A stretch of DNA of 64,000 nucleotides. Source: Blautia sp. (GTDB lineage Bacteria > Bacillota > Clostridia > Lachnospirales > Lachnospiraceae). This document shows positions 62,196 to 64,000 of this stretch, piece by piece (position 1 is the stretch's first letter; every line of letters starts with the position of its first letter). The position numbers were made by a program, and so were the translations under genes. The stretch is taken from contig JARIAR010000038.1 of assembly GCA_029257805.1 (NCBI GenBank), forward strand, positions 20,517 through 84,516. The letters run 5' to 3'. The notes under the pieces are model-generated. The model ran no database searches. It was not told the origin of the DNA and was given only the letters and a program-made list of their open reading frames with translations.

Positions 62196-63050
62196 TTAGA
62201 TATTTACTTTTCTCATTGCAGCTTCCACCACATGACCTACCAGTACAGAAGTTGTTACACTTCCAACACCTCCTGGTACCGGTGTAATTGCATCTACGAT
62301 TGGCTCAACAGCAGCATAATCTACATCACCGCAAAGTTTGCCTTCTGCATTTACATTGATACCTACATCAATAATGATCTGGCCTTCTCTTACATATTCT
62401 GCACCAACGACACCAGCGCGTCCTGCTGCTACGATTACAATGTCCGCTTCTTTTGTAACAGCCGGCATATCCACTGTTCTTGTATGGCAGATGGTAACCG
62501 TTGCATTCTTTTTCACAAGCATCATTGCAGCCGGCTTGCCTACAACAAGACTTCTTCCCACAACAACTGCTTTTTTGCCTGTACAATCAATTCCATAATG
62601 ATCCAAAATTTCCATGCAGGCCTGTGGGGTACATGGAGGAAAACCAATCTTTTTCCCGGTAAAAACACCGGACATAGAAAGATCTGTCATACAATCCACA
62701 TCTTTTTCCGGAGCAAGTGCATTTTCGATCACAGCCTGATCTAAATGTTTTGGAAGAGGTCTAAACAAGAGAACACCATGAATATTCTCATTTTCATTTA
62801 CTTCATGAATCGTTGCCAGAAGCTCTTCCTGTTTTACGTCTTCCGGAAGAAGAATTTTTTCACATGCCACACCTAATGTTTCACAGCGTTTTGTGGCTCC
62901 TTTTTCGTAAGAAATATCACTTGGATTTTTCCCTACACGAATAATACATAAAGTAGGATTCACGCCTTTTCCCTGTAATTCCGCAACATTTGCTTTAATT
63001 CTTTCATTTAATGCAGAAGTTACTTCTTTTCCCAATAACTGTTTTGCCAT
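62196..63050 (-). CDS. folD: Methylene-THF dehydrogenase / methenyl-THF cyclohydrolase
   Basis: 284 residues. It interconverts methylene-THF, methenyl-THF and formyl-THF. The substrate lysine is in ISYEKGATKRCE (about 47-58), HGVLLFRPLPKHLDQ carries the usual Q/P region, and VVGRSLVVGKPAAMML (about 164-179) is the dinucleotide-binding motif; PVPGGVGSVT ends the active site. It follows fchA by 38 bases on the same strand. FolD plus a separate cyclohydrolase gives a doubled cyclohydrolase step, common in acetogens. Confidence 0.96.
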   Translation of the reverse strand: MAKQLLGKEVTSALNERIKANVAELQGKGVNPTLCIIRVGKNPSDISYEKGATKRCETLGVACEKILLPEDVKQEELLATIHEVNENENIHGVLLFRPLPKHLDQAVIENALAPEKDVDCMTDLSMSGVFTGKKIGFPPCTPQACMEILDHYGIDCTGKKAVVVGRSLVVGKPAAMMLVKKNATVTICHTRTVDMPAVTKEADIVIVAAGRAGVVGAEYVREGQIIIDVGINVNAEGKLCGDVDYAAVEPIVDAITPVPGGVGSVTTSVLVGHVVEAAMRKVNI

Positions 63051-63088
63051 TATTTCCGTCCCTCCATTTTTTCACATCTACATACTGC

Positions 63089-63718
63089 TTACTTTAATCT
63101 CGCAAGTACGCTGTTAAATGTCTCATCCGCAATTTTTGTATATTTTTCCAACATGGCATCTGCTTTTTTATTTAATTCATCCGCATATTCTCTGTCTGCC
63201 ATTGATTTCGTATTAATATACACATTAAGGCTTGCCCCTTTCAGAGCAGCTTTACAAAAAGCAGCGCCTACCCCAGCATCACTGATCGCAAGCTTAGAAC
63301 CTTTTTCGCCAAATTCTACGATTAATTCAATTGCTTCACAGCATTTCTCCATAATTTCCATAGGAACCGAGCATGCATCTTTTAACACAATTTCCATAAC
63401 CCTTGCTTTCTCTGCTTTCTCTTCTTCTGTTTCCCGAGGCATTCCATACGCCTTTGAAAGAGGTTCAAAAACCTCTGCATCCCTCTCGATCAGACGAAGG
63501 AAATCTTTTTGAAGCTGATCGCATTTTGCTTTTAATTCGTACATTTCTTCTTCTACATCTGCATATTTTTTCTTGCCAACTGTCAGACTGCCAACCATAT
63601 TTCCAAGGGCAGTCCCTACAGCTCCAACAAGGGCGGATGCACCGCCGCCTCCCGGAACCGGAGCTTTAGAGGCAAGAACCTCAACGAATTCTGTACATGT
63701 GCTTGTTGAAAATCCCAT
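63089..63718 (-). CDS. fchA: Cyclodeaminase/cyclohydrolase family protein (methenyl-THF cyclohydrolase)
   Basis: Start at MGFSTSTCTEFVEVLASKAPV (63716-63718), with AGAGGG upstream; a longer frame crosses the gap to fhs. 209 residues, all helical, with the family's APVPGGGGASALVGAVGTALGNMV (about 18-41), including the conserved glycine-rich folate-binding turn, and the DAGVGAAFCKAALKGASLNVYIN segment. It hydrolyses methenyl-THF in the Wood-Ljungdahl methyl branch; formiminotransferase-cyclodeaminase of histidine breakdown is the alternative, less likely between fhs and folD. Confidence 0.9.
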   Translation of the reverse strand: MGFSTSTCTEFVEVLASKAPVPGGGGASALVGAVGTALGNMVGSLTVGKKKYADVEEEMYELKAKCDQLQKDFLRLIERDAEVFEPLSKAYGMPRETEEEKAEKARVMEIVLKDACSVPMEIMEKCCEAIELIVEFGEKGSKLAISDAGVGAAFCKAALKGASLNVYINTKSMADREYADELNKKADAMLEKYTKIADETFNSVLARLK

Positions 63719-63788
63719 TTTCTTATCCCTCTTTCTTTCAATCAATATTCCGTTCAAACAAAGACCGGGCAGGATCTTTGTTTAAATA

Positions 63789-64000
63789 TTAAAACAGACC
63801 GGTGATCTTTCCTGTTTCATCTACATCGATTTTTTCAGCTGCAGGAACTTTTGGAAGACCTGGCATTGTCATAATCTCTCCTGTAAGAGCTACAATAAAT
63901 CCTGCACCGGCAGAAATCTTCAGATTTCGTACAGTTACTTCGAAATCTTTTGGTGCTCCCAGTTTTGTCTGGTCATCCGTTAAGCTGTACTGTGTTTTGG
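63789..64000 (-). CDS. fhs: Formate-tetrahydrofolate ligase, C-terminal part
   Basis: The reading frame enters at the right edge and ends at TAA (63789-63791), giving 70 residues that include [35 protein letters not shown] and [13 protein letters not shown], the well-conserved C-terminus of Fhs, ending [10 protein letters not shown]. The enzyme ligates formate to THF with ATP, the entry step of the methyl branch. The gene lies upstream of fchA and folD on the same strand, so fhs-fchA-folD probably form one unit. The start and N-terminus are outside the window. Confidence 0.95.
   Translation of the reverse strand, partial: KTQYSLTDDQTKLGAPKDFEVTVRNLKISAGAGFIVALTGEIMTMPGLPKVPAAEKIDVDETGKITGLF

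Overview
This 64 kb window comes from the chromosome of a low-GC, anaerobic, spore-forming Clostridia. The best guess is a Lachnospiraceae acetogen of the Blautia type; this is inferred from gene content, as no 16S gene is present. The evidence is: fhs-fchA-folD of the Wood-Ljungdahl methyl branch, a CO-dehydrogenase-family protein, pta-ackA, an electron-bifurcating [FeFe] hydrogenase plus a second [FeFe] hydrogenase, Re-citrate synthase with NADP isocitrate dehydrogenase, a sirohaem/corrin branch operon with a cobalt chelatase, spoIVA, and a T-box leader. I see no insertion sequence, prophage, CRISPR array or integrase. The window is ordinary core chromosome.

Layout. 1-3.4 kb: the end of a surface-polysaccharide operon on the minus strand (acyltransferase, TupA-like ATP-grasp, and a phosphoglycosyltransferase fused to a GT4 glycosyltransferase), with a terminator in its leader. 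3.4-13.4 kb: minus-strand housekeeping genes ABC-F, Nudix, plsX, rnc, smc, ftsY and ilvA. 13.5-17.1 kb: plus-strand cooS-cooF-NAD(P)H oxidoreductase. 17.1-21.6 kb: MATE exporter, yceD-rpmF and pta-ackA. 21.7-26.0 kb: tmcAL, then a T-box-controlled TrpXYZ-type ABC transporter. 26.0-34.1 kb: PFL-family protein, ACT protein, walJ, coaE, polA, a ZAS-type membrane protein and ftsH. 34.2-41.6 kb: EamA transporter, tRNA-Leu(CAA), a frameshifted lysA, pyk, a rhomboid-like zinc-ribbon protein, corA and aroC. 41.6-50.1 kb: lactonase, hemL-hemB-cobA/hemD-hemC-precorrin-2 dehydrogenase-hemA, and divergent cbiK. 50.1-56.2 kb: icd, Re-citrate synthase, a subtilisin, a YcxB-like protein, an unlisted 52-residue small protein and spoIVA. 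56.3-62.1 kb: hydCBA and, divergent to it, a group-B-like [FeFe] hydrogenase. 62.2-64.0 kb: folD, fchA and the 3' end of fhs.

How the genes fit together. Formate is activated by Fhs and carried to methylene-THF by FchA and FolD. Reductant and hydrogen balance can be handled by HydABC and the second hydrogenase. Acetyl-phosphate and ATP are made by Pta-AckA. Corrinoid precursors come from the hem/cob operon and CbiK. 2-Oxoglutarate for glutamate comes from Re-citrate synthase and Icd, with aconitase encoded elsewhere.

The most unusual protein is the CooS homologue. It keeps all cluster-binding cysteines and the histidine ligand, but by my alignment from memory it has lost the four-histidine proton relay and the active-site lysine of true CO dehydrogenases. 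It may therefore do chemistry other than CO oxidation, fed by its own ferredoxin and flavoprotein. Other points worth checking are overlapping divergent promoters at pta/tmcAL, a 14-bp inverted repeat covering both -35 boxes at hemA/cbiK, an 18-bp palindrome in the hydCBA leader, a one-base frameshift in lysA, and a probable pseudo-rhomboid.
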